Origin: Flavobacterium columnare NBRC 100251 = ATCC 23463
Lineage (GTDB): Bacteria > Bacteroidota > Bacteroidia > Flavobacteriales > Flavobacteriaceae
DNA: 64,000 bases
Assembly (NCBI RefSeq): GCF_002530675.1
Contig: NZ_PCMX01000016.1
Coordinates: forward strand, 34,776-98,775
Reading direction: 5' to 3'
Under the pieces are notes generated by a model, which saw only the letters and a program-made list of their open reading frames with translations, did no database searches and was not told the DNA's origin. Below are positions 35,196 through 45,203 of this stretch, one piece after another (position 1 is the first letter of the stretch; each line of letters begins with the position of its first letter). The position numbers were made by a program, and so were the translations under genes.

Positions 35196-36461
35196 TTAAT
35201 TCTCTTTTTTATTTTCTTCTTTTAGTGGTTCTGTTGAGGTTTCAGAAGGCGTTTCTAAAATGTTTTCTTCTGTTTTTTGATCTTTTGCTTTACCCCCTTT
35301 CATTTTATTCTTTTTAGGAAGTTTAGTTTTAAGTTCTTCCGCTTTATTCATCATGAAGTCCTTGGTAATGTCTCCAATCTCTGTTTTATTAAAAGAATCT
35401 TGATAAAATTTTAAGGCTTTTTTTATTTCCCCTCTTTTTTCCCAATACATCCCCATGTGGTACTCATACAACATAGTTTTTTCATATTGTTGACCTGAAA
35501 TCTGAGCCAAAAGTTCGTATTCATACCAAGCTTCATTTTTCTTAATAGCGGTTTCAATAGCCCTCATATCGTTAAAACGTATGTTCGTTTTTAGTCCTAA
35601 TGATTTTTCTATTGCCTCATATTTTTTGTTAAGATAATCTACAAAACCTTCTTTTAAAGGACTGATTTTATCTTGATATTCCATAGCGGTAATAGGTTGG
35701 TATATTTCAAAAAATTGGTAAAGAGCACTTGGGACAGCATTAGGAGCTATTCCGTAATGAGCTAATTTTTTGAAGTCATCAAACTTATAATTTAAGAAGT
35801 CATTTTTGATGGTTTGTATGTTTTGATCTAATATTTTAATGTTTTTTTGAAATTTTTTCAAGTCCCCATCAGAAGTAGCTTGATAGTAAAAAAGAGGTTT
35901 TTTAGTTTCTGATAGTCTTTGTGCTACGATTCCTTCCATTCCGTTTGCAAGTTCAGGACTTATAGAAATATAACCGTCGAACAAAGGGTTTTCTTTATAT
36001 AAAAATGCATTTAAAAAACCAGCAGTAACATCCATACCTGCAATTATACGAAAAGGGGCTAATCGGTATTTTTTTTCTAAATGAGGTAAAAGTTCAGTGC
36101 CTATAAATTCAAAAAAATCAGCACCCTTCTTTGTTGGTAAACCTTCTGCTGGATCAAATTGTGAATCATCATAACGTTCATTGTTTTTGTTTTGATTAAT
36201 TCCAACTAATATTACTTCTGGTAGATCATCCCAATAATTACCATATTGTAAAGTACTTTCAAAAGAAGTAAATAAAAACTCAGCATCAAGGACTAATATC
36301 ATAGGATAAGTGCGTTTTGGATTAGATCCGTAAGAAGCAGGTAGTTTAACTATAATGTCTCTTTTTGTGTTAAGTTTTGTTGAAAAAAAATGGTCTACAG
36401 TTGTTTGAGAAAACAAAGATAACGAGCAAAAGAAGGCAAGTGCCCATATAAAATTTTTCAT
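35196..36461 (-). CDS. Esterase-fold protein lacking the nucleophile
   Basis: The 421-residue protein has a signal peptide (about 1-18), an esterase (PF00756-type) alpha/beta-hydrolase domain (IVKLPASYGSNPKRTYPMIL, then VILVGINQNKNNERYDD) and a C-terminal helical part with TPR-like features, ending in a Lys/Glu-rich tail. In this family the nucleophile elbow reads GxSxG after 'IAG'; here it is IAGMDVTAG, with Asp144 where Ser is expected. Downstream FDGYISISPEL is kept. It is therefore probably not a hydrolase by the usual mechanism. It is coupled to radA, 6 bases apart. Confidence 0.75.
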   Translation of the reverse strand: MKNFIWALAFFCSLSLFSQTTVDHFFSTKLNTKRDIIVKLPASYGSNPKRTYPMILVLDAEFLFTSFESTLQYGNYWDDLPEVILVGINQNKNNERYDDSQFDPAEGLPTKKGADFFEFIGTELLPHLEKKYRLAPFRIIAGMDVTAGFLNAFLYKENPLFDGYISISPELANGMEGIVAQRLSETKKPLFYYQATSDGDLKKFQKNIKILDQNIQTIKNDFLNYKFDDFKKLAHYGIAPNAVPSALYQFFEIYQPITAMEYQDKISPLKEGFVDYLNKKYEAIEKSLGLKTNIRFNDMRAIETAIKKNEAWYEYELLAQISGQQYEKTMLYEYHMGMYWEKRGEIKKALKFYQDSFNKTEIGDITKDFMMNKAEELKTKLPKKNKMKGGKAKDQKTEENILETPSETSTEPLKEENKKEN

Positions 36462-36600
36462 ATATGTGTGAGTTTATTTATAATAGAATCATCTATAGGA
36501 ACCTTGTTTAATTAAATCTTTCTATTTACTTATGTAAATAGATATTGGTGGCTAGATCTTATAGTAAATATCTATTAAGTTGGTGAAGCAAGTTACTAAA

Positions 36601-37590
36601 TTATTTTTTTTTAGTAACGATTGGTAAAACAGAAAATGAAAAGATACCCAAAAGAATTGTAATTAAAAGCTGAGAGGTCCAAACAATCCACCCAAAAGCG
36701 TTTCCTGCTTCTATAGGAATTTTATACAATACTAAAATTTTTGCTATTAAAACGGGGAAAAAGCCAAATCCTCCGTTGGTAAATGACATAGTTAATCCTC
36801 CTATGACAAAAGCCACAAGTATCGTTCCAAAATTAATAGAGCTAGTCGCTTCTAGTGCAAATACTGTGATATAAAACATTAATACGTACGAAAACCATAT
36901 TAAGAATGTAAAAAACAAGTAATTCCATTTATTAGGCATATATAATAAACTGAAAATCCCTTCTTTTAAACCTGCTATTTTTGACTTAAAAAGTAGGATA
37001 TACTTCCAATTAGAAAAGCTATAAATAAGTATAAAACTTATTCCTGCTATTAAACCGATAATTAAAAGTAGGATTAGTTTTTCTATAGGAATATAGGTGA
37101 GCAAAAAACTTTTTAGCGTATCTATTTCTAGTACTAAGGCACTAAATACAAATAATAAAAGAAAAATTAGATCAACAATTCGTTCTGCTATGATCGTTCC
37201 AAAAGCTTTGTCAAAAGGAACATCTTGGTATTTTTTTAGCAGTAGTGCTCTAGAAAATTCGCCAGATCGTGGTATTGTTAAATTTACAAAATAGCCTATA
37301 CAAACAGCTAAGAAATTAAGCTTAAAATTGGGTTGTACGCCTATTTCTTGTAGTGCATATTTCCACCGATAAGCTCTGAATAGGCAGCCTAAAATGGCAA
37401 TAAATAAAGAAATTGTAACAAAGCTATAGTTGGCTGTAGTAAAATACAATTTCATTTGAGCAATTTGCCTTTCTGTAAAAGAATTATACGTATAGTAAGT
37501 CAGTCCAGCACCTAATAGTAATGGAATAATCAAACTGGCGTAAGAGCGTAACTTACTACTCACGTTATTGTAATGAATTGTTTTCTTCAT
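36601..37590 (-). CDS. Flippase-like / LPG-synthase TM-region membrane protein
   Basis: The frame can be opened at 37629, but the Met at 37590 fits better, leaving a 26-base overlap with panD; the product is 329 residues. Eight or so hydrophobic segments and the motifs [19 protein letters not shown] and [13 protein letters not shown] identify the UPF0104 family, the membrane part shared with lysylphosphatidylglycerol synthase. No synthase domain is attached. A role in lipid or glycolipid translocation is assumed for such proteins, not proven. Confidence 0.85.
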   Translation of the reverse strand: MKKTIHYNNVSSKLRSYASLIIPLLLGAGLTYYTYNSFTERQIAQMKLYFTTANYSFVTISLFIAILGCLFRAYRWKYALQEIGVQPNFKLNFLAVCIGYFVNLTIPRSGEFSRALLLKKYQDVPFDKAFGTIIAERIVDLIFLLLFVFSALVLEIDTLKSFLLTYIPIEKLILLLIIGLIAGISFILIYSFSNWKYILLFKSKIAGLKEGIFSLLYMPNKWNYLFFTFLIWFSYVLMFYITVFALEATSSINFGTILVAFVIGGLTMSFTNGGFGFFPVLIAKILVLYKIPIEAGNAFGWIVWTSQLLITILLGIFSFSVLPIVTKKK

Positions 37591-37915
37591 TAGGGAATAC
37601 AATAGAAGGTTTGAAGTTTTTGGCTTCACTGATTTCTATGCTCCCATACGAAATAATAATAATAATATCTCCTTGGTGTACTTTGCGTGCAGCAGGACCA
37701 TTTAATGTAATTTCACCACTGTTTTTAGGGCCTTTGATGGCATAAGTTTCTAAGCGTTCTCCATTGTTAACATTAACAATAGATACTTTTTCACCTTCAA
37801 AAATATTTGCGGCTTCCATTAAGACTTCGTCAATAGTTATACTTCCGATATAATTCAAATCGGCACCCGTTACTTTAACTCGGTGGATTTTTGATTTTAC
37901 AACTTCAATTCGCAT
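37565..37915 (-). CDS. panD: Aspartate 1-decarboxylase
   Basis: The 116-residue proenzyme makes beta-alanine from aspartate. The self-cleavage site is NYIGSITID with Gly24-Ser25, where Ser becomes the pyruvoyl cofactor. Length and the central [11 protein letters not shown] and [11 protein letters not shown] motifs fit. It lies 14 bases after panC, the next enzyme to use its product. A TAATTTTG box on the minus strand lies just before its ATG, so an internal promoter is possible. Confidence 0.96.
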   Translation of the reverse strand: MRIEVVKSKIHRVKVTGADLNYIGSITIDEVLMEAANIFEGEKVSIVNVNNGERLETYAIKGPKNSGEITLNGPAARKVHQGDIIIIISYGSIEISEAKNFKPSIVFPNEENNSLQ

Positions 37916-37929
37916 GGTACAAAATTATA

Positions 37930-38778
37930 TTATTTTAATGAAATGTTATCAATTAAACGTATATTGTTTACAAAAACAGCTATAAAAGCGCGATAAATCT
38001 TGTTCGGTAATTTTTCTGTGCAGGTTTTTAAAGTTTCTTCTTCTGCTATTTCAAAGTATTCTAAATCAAATAAGGATTGTTTTGAAAATTCCTCTTGAAC
38101 CCATTTTGTTAAACTTTCAGGGGATTGATTATGGAAATTGTTTTTGACAGTAGTTAGCGTTTTAAAAATAAAGGAGGCTTCTGTTTTTTGTTGTGGAGAT
38201 AAACGCTGATTTCTTGAACTCATTGCCAGTCCATTCGCTTCTCGATAAATAGCACAACCCACAATGTTGACAGGAATGTTGTAGTTTTTGACTAATTTTT
38301 TAACAATTTGTAATTGTTGGAAATCTTTTTCTCCAAAATAAGCATTTGTAGGATTGATGATTTCAAATAATTTTTTGACAATAGTCCCAACACCGTCAAA
38401 ATGACCAGGCCTGTGCTTGCCTTCCATTTCAAACTCTAAGCCATCATACTCAAAATGAGTTGATACCGTATTGCCTTCATATATATCGTCAATATTTGGG
38501 GCATAAACTATAACGTTAGAATGAACAGTGTTAATTTTGCTTAAGTCCTCTTCTAGCGTTCGTGGATATTTGTCAAGATCTTCCTGGTTGTTAAATTGGG
38601 TTGGATTTACGAAAATACTCACAACTGCAAGATCGTTATCTGTTAAAGCTTCTTCTATTAACGACAAGTGTCCTTGGTGTAAAGCTCCCATAGTAGGAAC
38701 AAAACCAATTGTCTTTTTTGGATCTAAAAAAGTATCTAAATGTCTTTTTAATTCGCTTTTTTGGGTAAATAAAGGCAT
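37930..38778 (-). CDS. panC: Pantoate-beta-alanine ligase
   Basis: The 282-residue enzyme joins pantoate and beta-alanine with ATP. The nucleotidyl motif FVPTMGALHQGHLSLI (HxGH, residues about 26-41), SIFVNPTQFN and YFGEKDFQQL are all present, and RNQRLSPQQK stands for the KMSKS-like loop. It starts the leftward run panC-panD-flippase and is divergent from the GT5-like gene. Confidence 0.96.
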   Translation of the reverse strand: MPLFTQKSELKRHLDTFLDPKKTIGFVPTMGALHQGHLSLIEEALTDNDLAVVSIFVNPTQFNNQEDLDKYPRTLEEDLSKINTVHSNVIVYAPNIDDIYEGNTVSTHFEYDGLEFEMEGKHRPGHFDGVGTIVKKLFEIINPTNAYFGEKDFQQLQIVKKLVKNYNIPVNIVGCAIYREANGLAMSSRNQRLSPQQKTEASFIFKTLTTVKNNFHNQSPESLTKWVQEEFSKQSLFDLEYFEIAEEETLKTCTEKLPNKIYRAFIAVFVNNIRLIDNISLK

Positions 38779-38799
38779 ATAAAATTCTTAAAATAAGTG

Positions 38800-38807
38800 C
38801 AAAATTA
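38800..38807 (-). promoter_or_regulatory. -7 box before panC
   Basis: Minus-strand TAATTTTG lies 21 bases before the panC ATG. Confidence 0.5.
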
Positions 38808-38838
38808 CTATTTTAGTCGTTATCTCCGTAAAAATTTG

Positions 38839-38846
38839 TAATTTTG
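38839..38846 (+). promoter_or_regulatory. -7 box before GT5-like gene
   Basis: TAATTTTG fits TAnnTTTG and overlaps the TTG that would open the longest frame (38844). This supports the ATG at 38886 as the start. With the box at 38800 it makes a divergent promoter pair. Confidence 0.55.
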
Positions 38847-38885
38847 CGTGGATTTGTGTCCAATAAACAAAACAGTAAAGTAAAG

Positions 38886-39695
38886 ATGGAGGATAAAAGG
38901 ATATTGTATGTGTCATCCGAATTAGTGCCCTATTTGCCTGAAAATGAGGTGTCTTTGATGTCATTTGATTTGCCGAAAATGATTAACGACCAGGGTGGGC
39001 AGATTAGAATTTTTATGCCACGTTATGGAAATGTAAATGAAAGAAGGCATCAATTACATGAAGTAATTCGACTTTCAGGAATGAATTTAGTGGTAAATGA
39101 TGTCGATATGCCTCTGATTATAAAAGTTGCTTCTATACCCAAAGAACGTATTCAGGTATACTTTATAGATAATGATGAATATTTTAAACGCAAGTCTACT
39201 TTTACGGATGAAGAAGGCGTGTTGTTTGAAGATAATGATGAGCGCGCTATTTTTTTTGCAAAAGGAGTAATTGAAACAGTAAAAAAATTAAATTGGGTTC
39301 CAGATATTATCCATGTTCAAGGATGGATGGCCTCTTTATTGCCTATTTATATGAAGCATTATTATAAAGATGATGCGTTATTTTCAGAAACAAAAATAGT
39401 TACATCTATTTTTCAGGAGGGCTATGAAGGGATATTAGACGCTCAAATTTCAAAAAAAATTCAATTTGATGGGGTGCCAAAAGAGGCGATTCAAGAATTG
39501 GATAATCCAACGTATGAAAACTTAATGATGGTAGCTATCAACCATTCAGACGGTGTAGTAATGGGGTCAGAAGAAATATCCTTAACTTTAACAAAATTTA
39601 TAGAAGCTTCTAAAAAACCTTTTTTACCTTTCGCACCTAAAGATGTATTTGCTGAGGCTTATACCGAATTTTATAAAACTCAAATATTAAGTTAA
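38886..39695 (+). CDS. Truncated glycogen/starch synthase-like protein
   Basis: From the ATG at 38886 the product is 269 residues and corresponds only to the N-terminal GT5 half of glycogen synthase: ILYVSSELVPYLPE at the start, IRIFMPRYGNVNER, ERAIFFAKGVIETVKKL, and WVPDIIHVQGWMASLLPIYMK. The usual KxGGLxDV loop that binds ADP-glucose is replaced by NEVSLMSFDLPKM, and the whole C-terminal catalytic domain is absent. It is therefore probably not a glucan synthase. It precedes DUF4270 by 4 bases and glmS beyond; this arrangement is usual in Bacteroidota. Confidence 0.8.
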   Translation: MEDKRILYVSSELVPYLPENEVSLMSFDLPKMINDQGGQIRIFMPRYGNVNERRHQLHEVIRLSGMNLVVNDVDMPLIIKVASIPKERIQVYFIDNDEYFKRKSTFTDEEGVLFEDNDERAIFFAKGVIETVKKLNWVPDIIHVQGWMASLLPIYMKHYYKDDALFSETKIVTSIFQEGYEGILDAQISKKIQFDGVPKEAIQELDNPTYENLMMVAINHSDGVVMGSEEISLTLTKFIEASKKPFLPFAPKDVFAEAYTEFYKTQILS

Positions 39696-39699
39696 TACA

Positions 39700-41334
39700 A
39701 TGAGATTCAAAACTTTTGAGAAACTTTCAATATTTTTATTTTCAGTTTTTTTCTTATCTTGTGATCAAGATTATAATACGCTAGGCGCTGATTTAGTAGG
39801 GGATGAAACATTTGCTTTTTTAGGAGGTGAAGATAAGTCAAGTAGTGTAACTATTAATGATCTAGATCTAGGTCCAGTTCAGTCTAATAATCTTCCTATA
39901 AATCATTTAGGATTGTTGAAAAGTGATTATTTTGGAGAAACAACCGCTTCTTTTGTTACGCAATTACAATTAGAAACCGCAGAACCTGTATTTGGAACGG
40001 GTATTGAGGTGGATAGTGTGGTACTTTCGGTGCCTTATTTTAGTACTAAATTAAGTACCAATACTAATGGTAGAGGTATTTATAGATTAGATTCTATTTA
40101 TACTAATACAAAAGATTATTATACAGATTTTAAGTCGGATAAATTACCCACTTTTAATTTAGAAGTCTTTCGAAATAATTTTGCTTTGAATAGTTATGAT
40201 GTGAATGATATTACTAAAAACGCAAAATATTATTCCGATCAAGAAAGTATATTAAACGTAGTAGTTGGAGAAAAATTAAATAATGCTGTTAATTCAAATG
40301 AAAACACTAATTTCAAACCCAACCAAGCGGAGTTTGAAAAACCAAAAGTAGATGAACTAACACAAAAATTATTACCTATAAAATATAATCCAGAGAATAT
40401 AGCAGAACGTCTTTCTCCCCGTATGCGTTTACATTTAGATAAATCTCATTTTGAAAATAGTATTATAAAGGCTGATTCAAGACATTTAATAAGTAATAGT
40501 GCCTTTGTGGATTATTATAGAGGATTGACATTTAGAGCCTCTGGAAACGGAGAGGTGATGATGGGATTAGATTTTAAGAAAGGAGATGTAACGATACATT
40601 ACAAGCAAGATAAAGCTGATAATAAGGGAAAAGAAATGAAAACCTTAGTATTGAAAATGACGGGTAATACTTTAAATGTGTTAAAACATAGTAAGTCAGC
40701 GGCTTACTCAAGTGCTCTTTCGTCAGATGTACCAACAGATAACTTATTCTTAAAAGGAGGTCAAGGATCAATAGCAGAAATTAAAATAGACCAAGCTTTA
40801 ATTGATGATTTGAAAAATAAAGGAGCATTGGTTAATGATGCTAGTTTGTATTTTACTGTAGATCCAAATTTTGTAAACTCGCTAAGCAGTAGTAATAAGT
40901 CATTTTATTACCTTAATCCAATGCGTTTGTACTTGTTTAATGCAGAAAAAACAAGATCATTGTTAGATTATACAAATGATATTACTAAATTAACTAATTT
41001 TCCTAAAAAGGATAAATATGTTCATGGGGGTATATTACAAAAAGTAAATGGCAAATACATGTACCGTATTCGTTTAACAGATCATATTAACCAGATTATA
41101 AATGATAAGACAGGTACGTATACAAATGTAAGGTTGGGGCTTGCTGTTGCCGAAAGTATTTATATTACTCCTGAGGCACAAGGATTATCGGCTATAAGTG
41201 CATTAAAAAACACAACAAATATTTTAAAAAGTATTCCTTCAACTACAGTAATAAGTCCTTTAGGAGTCGTTTTAGGAGGAATGCAAGGAGAGAATAGAGT
41301 TCAATTTAAAATAAGCTATACTAAACGAAATTAA
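39700..41334 (+). CDS. DUF4270 lipoprotein
   Basis: The 544-residue protein has a lipoprotein signal with FLSC (Cys near residue 22), followed by DQDYNTLGADLVGD, the family head. The body is beta-rich with no catalytic motif, and it ends NRVQFKISYTKRN. DUF4270 proteins are surface or periplasmic lipoproteins of Bacteroidota. It lies between the GT5-like gene and glmS, with 1 base before glmS, so expression with amino-sugar synthesis is very likely; the role is unknown. Confidence 0.88.
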   Translation: MRFKTFEKLSIFLFSVFFLSCDQDYNTLGADLVGDETFAFLGGEDKSSSVTINDLDLGPVQSNNLPINHLGLLKSDYFGETTASFVTQLQLETAEPVFGTGIEVDSVVLSVPYFSTKLSTNTNGRGIYRLDSIYTNTKDYYTDFKSDKLPTFNLEVFRNNFALNSYDVNDITKNAKYYSDQESILNVVVGEKLNNAVNSNENTNFKPNQAEFEKPKVDELTQKLLPIKYNPENIAERLSPRMRLHLDKSHFENSIIKADSRHLISNSAFVDYYRGLTFRASGNGEVMMGLDFKKGDVTIHYKQDKADNKGKEMKTLVLKMTGNTLNVLKHSKSAAYSSALSSDVPTDNLFLKGGQGSIAEIKIDQALIDDLKNKGALVNDASLYFTVDPNFVNSLSSSNKSFYYLNPMRLYLFNAEKTRSLLDYTNDITKLTNFPKKDKYVHGGILQKVNGKYMYRIRLTDHINQIINDKTGTYTNVRLGLAVAESIYITPEAQGLSAISALKNTTNILKSIPSTTVISPLGVVLGGMQGENRVQFKISYTKRN

Positions 41335-41335
41335 T

Positions 41336-43183
41336 ATGTGTGGAATCGTAGGATATATAGGATATAGAGAAGCTTATCCTATTGTAGTAAAAGGGTTAAA
41401 AAGATTAGAATATAGAGGTTATGACAGTGCGGGTTTGGTACTGTATGATGGCGAAGACCTAAAACTATCTAAAACTAAAGGAAAAGTTTCTGATTTAGAA
41501 GAAAAATCTAAAACACAAATATCATTAAATGGTACTATCGGGATTGGTCATACACGTTGGGCTACACACGGGGTTCCAAATGATGTAAACTCACATCCTC
41601 ATACTTCTAACTCTGGAGACTTAGTTATTGTTCATAATGGAATTATTGAAAATTATGAACCTTTAAAAAAAGAATTAATTAATAGAGGCTATGTTTTTCA
41701 TTCAGATACGGATACGGAAGTATTAGTTAATCTGATAGAAGAAGTACAAAAACAAGAAAACATAAAATTAGGGAAAGCCGTACAAATTGCTTTAAATCAA
41801 GTAGTCGGAGCCTATGCGATTTGTGTTTTTGATAAGAAAAAACCCAATGAAATAGTAGTGGCTAGATTGGGTAGCCCTTTAGCTATTGGAGTTGCTGAAA
41901 ACGAATTTTTTATAGCTTCAGATGCTTCTCCTTTTATTGAGTATACTTCTAACGCAATCTATTTAGAAGACGAAGAAATGGCAATTATCCGTTTGAAAAA
42001 AGGATTGAAAGTAAGAAAAATTAAAGATGATTCATTAGTACATCCTTATGTTCAAGAATTAAAAATGAACTTGGAACAGATTGAAAAAGGAGGCTATGAT
42101 CATTTCATGTTAAAAGAAATTTACGAACAACCTAGCGTAATAAAAGATACTTATAGAGGACGTTTGCACTCTAATGAAGGAATTATTAAAATGGCTGGGG
42201 TGGAAGACAACCTAGAAAAGTTTACGAATGCAAATAGAATTCTAATTGTTGCTTGTGGTACTTCTTGGCACGCAGGCTTAGTAGCAGAATATATTTTTGA
42301 AGAGTTTGCTCGCATTCCAGTAGAAGTAGAATATGCTTCTGAGTTCCGTTATAGAAATCCTATCATTAGTGATAAAGATGTCGTAATTGCAATCTCTCAA
42401 TCAGGAGAAACAGCAGATACTTTAGCAGCTATCAAGTTGGCAAAAGAAAAAGGAGCTTTTGTATTTGGTGTTTGTAACGTAGTTGGATCTTCTATTTCTA
42501 GAGAATCTCACGCTGGAGCTTATACGCATGCAGGACCAGAAATTGGGGTAGCTTCCACAAAAGCATTTACTACGCAAATTACGGTTTTAACCATGATTGC
42601 TTTACGCTTAGCTAAGGCAAAAGGAAGTTTGTCAAAATCAGATTACCATCGTTATTTATCTGAATTAGAGGCAATGCCAGAAAAAGTAGAAGAAGCGTTG
42701 TTAACGAATGAGGTTTCAAGAGAAATAGCGGAGGTTTATAAAGAAGCTACCAATTGTTTGTACTTAGGTAGAGGGTACAATTTTCCAGTGGCTTTAGAAG
42801 GTGCTTTAAAACTAAAAGAAATTTCTTATATACATGCTGAGGGCTATCCAGCAGCGGAAATGAAACATGGTCCTATCGCATTGATAGATGAACACATGCC
42901 TGTAATTGTTATTGCACCTAAACAAGGACACTATGATAAAGTGGTAAGTAATATCCAAGAAATTAAATCCCGTAGTGGTAAAATAATTGCTGTAGTGACT
43001 AAAGGAGATGAACAAGTGCGCTCTTTAGCGGATCACGTTATTGAAATTCCAGAATGTTCAGACGCTTTATCACCATTATTAACAACTATTCCTTTACAGT
43101 TATTGTCATACCATATAGCAGTACTAAGAGATTGTAATGTAGATCAGCCAAGAAACTTAGCTAAATCAGTTACAGTAGAATAA
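41336..43183 (+). CDS. glmS: Glutamine-fructose-6-phosphate aminotransferase
   Basis: The 615-residue enzyme makes glucosamine-6-phosphate, the first step to UDP-GlcNAc for peptidoglycan and lipid A. The N-terminal glutaminase begins MCGIVGYIG (Cys2 nucleophile) and has GIGHTRWATHG. Two SIS domains follow (ACGTSWHAGLVAEYIFEE, SQSGETADT, GRGYNFPVALEG), and the C-terminus is NLAKSVTVE. There is no glmS ribozyme in the 1-base gap upstream. A strong terminator follows. Confidence 0.97.
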   Translation: MCGIVGYIGYREAYPIVVKGLKRLEYRGYDSAGLVLYDGEDLKLSKTKGKVSDLEEKSKTQISLNGTIGIGHTRWATHGVPNDVNSHPHTSNSGDLVIVHNGIIENYEPLKKELINRGYVFHSDTDTEVLVNLIEEVQKQENIKLGKAVQIALNQVVGAYAICVFDKKKPNEIVVARLGSPLAIGVAENEFFIASDASPFIEYTSNAIYLEDEEMAIIRLKKGLKVRKIKDDSLVHPYVQELKMNLEQIEKGGYDHFMLKEIYEQPSVIKDTYRGRLHSNEGIIKMAGVEDNLEKFTNANRILIVACGTSWHAGLVAEYIFEEFARIPVEVEYASEFRYRNPIISDKDVVIAISQSGETADTLAAIKLAKEKGAFVFGVCNVVGSSISRESHAGAYTHAGPEIGVASTKAFTTQITVLTMIALRLAKAKGSLSKSDYHRYLSELEAMPEKVEEALLTNEVSREIAEVYKEATNCLYLGRGYNFPVALEGALKLKEISYIHAEGYPAAEMKHGPIALIDEHMPVIVIAPKQGHYDKVVSNIQEIKSRSGKIIAVVTKGDEQVRSLADHVIEIPECSDALSPLLTTIPLQLLSYHIAVLRDCNVDQPRNLAKSVTVE

Positions 43184-43211
43184 TTATACGTAGTATAATA
43201 AAGTTAAAAAA

Positions 43212-43237
43212 CGGTAGCCTTGTTTGAGGGGCTACCG
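43212..43237. terminator. Bidirectional terminator between glmS and S9 peptidase
   Basis: CGGTAGCC (43212-43219) and GGCTACCG (43230-43237) are perfect complements, with A-rich sequence before and T-rich after, in a gap between convergent genes. Confidence 0.85.
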
Positions 43238-43246
43238 CTTTTATTT

Positions 43247-45163
43247 TTATAGTGTTTCTTTGAGCCATTTAAAAAATTCGCGTTGCCATACCAATGCGTT
43301 TTGTGGTTTTAAAACCCAGTGGTTTTCTTCTGGAAAATGTAAAAAACGACTTTTTATTCCTTTTAATTGAGCTGCTTGAAAAGCTTCTTGACCTTGTCCT
43401 AGTGGAACTCTATAATCTTTCCCTCCTTGTATAATAAGAATAGGAGTGTTCCAGTTATTAATCAAATGGATAGGGTTAAAATCAGTATACGTTTTTTGTG
43501 CAACAATGTTATTTTTTTCCCAATAAGGACCTCCTGAATCCCAGTTGGTAAAGAATACTTCTTCTGTAGTTCCATACATACTTTGGGTATTAAAAATCCC
43601 ACAGTGTGAAATAAATGTTTTAAAACGATTGTTGTGAATTCCCGCTAAATAAAATACAGAATACCCACCATAGCTTGCGCCTACGGCACCTAATCGCGTT
43701 TGGTCTACATAGGATTCTTTAGCTATATCGTCAATAGCTGATAAATAATCATCCATTACTTGACCACCCCAATCTTTGCTAATTTGTTCATTCCATTTTA
43801 CACCATGACCAGGCATTCCTCTACGGTTTGGAGCAACTACTATATAGCCTTGTGATGCAATTGTTTGAAAATTCCAACGGAAAGAATAATATTGAGTTAG
43901 GGCACTTTGTGGTCCTCCTTGGCAGTATAATAGAGTAGGGTATTTTTTTGTAGAATCAAAGTTTGGTGGAAGTATAACCCAAACCAACATTTTTTTACCA
44001 TCTGTAGTGGTTACGTAACGTCTCTCTGTTTTACATAAATTTAAATTATTATAGATTTCTGTATTAACATGAGTTATTTGATTCCAAGATTTGTTTTTTA
44101 AATGATAAGAATAAATTTCAGACGCATGATTGATGTCATTTCTCATCAAAAGAATTTGATCAGGTGTAGAATCTATAATTTGTGTTACGTCAAAATCACC
44201 ATTAGTAATTTGTTTAACTCCAATAGCTATTTTGGTTAATCCAGGGAAGTTTACTTCAAACAATTGTTTTGTGCCATCTATAGGAGCAATAAAATAGACT
44301 TTTTTACCATCTTTACTCCATTTAAAACTCTCTACTGTTCCATCCCAGTTAGCAGTTAGGTTTATTTCAATTCCTTTATGTTTTACAATAATATCATTTT
44401 TATCAGCCTCGTAACCATCCTGTTTCATTTGTAACCAAGTAAGATCACCGTTTGGCGAAAAATCAGGGTGTGTATCATAACCCAGATTATTAGGCGTAAG
44501 ATTTACAGTTTGTTTAGTTTCAATATTATATTGATATAAATTAGTGTTCGTACTAGTTGCATAAGCCGTTCCAGTCTTTTTTTTACAGACATAGATGATG
44601 TTTTTACTATCAGGAGACCAAATATAATCTTCATCCCCTCCAAATGGTTTTTGTGGAGCATCGTAAGGTTCTCCTTCCATAATGTCTATAGGTGGAGCCA
44701 AACGAACATTAGGCGCAGGTACTCCGCCAAAGAAGACATGATTGTATGTGCCGTCTCTCCAGGTATCCCAATGACGATAATCAAGACCGTCGTACACTTG
44801 AGCCTCTGATAGAGATAATTCTGGGTAAAAATCTTTTCCTAATACAGGAGTTATTTTAACTTCTTTGTCAGAAAGTAAGTACATTCCATCAGGAGAAATG
44901 TTCTTGTTTTTTATCAATTCTGTGTACTCTTTAATTTCATTGGCATTACCACCTGTAATAGGAATGGTATAAAATTTACTAATAGATTTGTTTTCCTCAA
45001 TAGATGGGGTAGCTACTTTATAAATAATATTTTTTCCATCTTTTGATACTCCAAGAGGTGTTACACGACCCAATTTCCACAACAAATCGGGAGTCATGGT
45101 GTTTTGTGCGATTCCAGAATTAATACTCATAAGCGTTACGCTTAATAGCGCTAGTTTTTTCAT
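43247..45163 (-). CDS. S9 family prolyl-oligopeptidase-type peptidase
   Basis: The 638-residue protein has a signal peptide (about 1-19), a beta-propeller N-terminal domain (WSPDSKNIIYVCKK, WSKDGKKVYFIAP) and an alpha/beta-hydrolase C-terminal domain. The nucleophile is Ser497 in GASYGGYS; the Asp and His are in IIQGGKDYRVP and FPEENHWVLKP. It fits the acylaminoacyl-peptidase/DPP-type S9C group in the periplasm and probably trims peptides released by proteases such as the neighbour upstream. Confidence 0.92.
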   Translation of the reverse strand: MKKLALLSVTLMSINSGIAQNTMTPDLLWKLGRVTPLGVSKDGKNIIYKVATPSIEENKSISKFYTIPITGGNANEIKEYTELIKNKNISPDGMYLLSDKEVKITPVLGKDFYPELSLSEAQVYDGLDYRHWDTWRDGTYNHVFFGGVPAPNVRLAPPIDIMEGEPYDAPQKPFGGDEDYIWSPDSKNIIYVCKKKTGTAYATSTNTNLYQYNIETKQTVNLTPNNLGYDTHPDFSPNGDLTWLQMKQDGYEADKNDIIVKHKGIEINLTANWDGTVESFKWSKDGKKVYFIAPIDGTKQLFEVNFPGLTKIAIGVKQITNGDFDVTQIIDSTPDQILLMRNDINHASEIYSYHLKNKSWNQITHVNTEIYNNLNLCKTERRYVTTTDGKKMLVWVILPPNFDSTKKYPTLLYCQGGPQSALTQYYSFRWNFQTIASQGYIVVAPNRRGMPGHGVKWNEQISKDWGGQVMDDYLSAIDDIAKESYVDQTRLGAVGASYGGYSVFYLAGIHNNRFKTFISHCGIFNTQSMYGTTEEVFFTNWDSGGPYWEKNNIVAQKTYTDFNPIHLINNWNTPILIIQGGKDYRVPLGQGQEAFQAAQLKGIKSRFLHFPEENHWVLKPQNALVWQREFFKWLKETL

Positions 45164-45203
45164 TTTTGATCTTTTTTGCTAAAATAATGATTTTATTTAC
45201 AAA

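Noticed and set aside
41334..41336. Possible glmS ribozyme
   Set aside because: Only one base separates DUF4270 from glmS, so there is no leader; the ribozyme is not expected in this phylum.
44478..44500. ACCCAGATTATTAGGCG, resembling the repeat end
   Set aside because: It lies inside the S9 peptidase gene and encodes ordinary residues (PNNLGYDT); no second end is near. Chance similarity.
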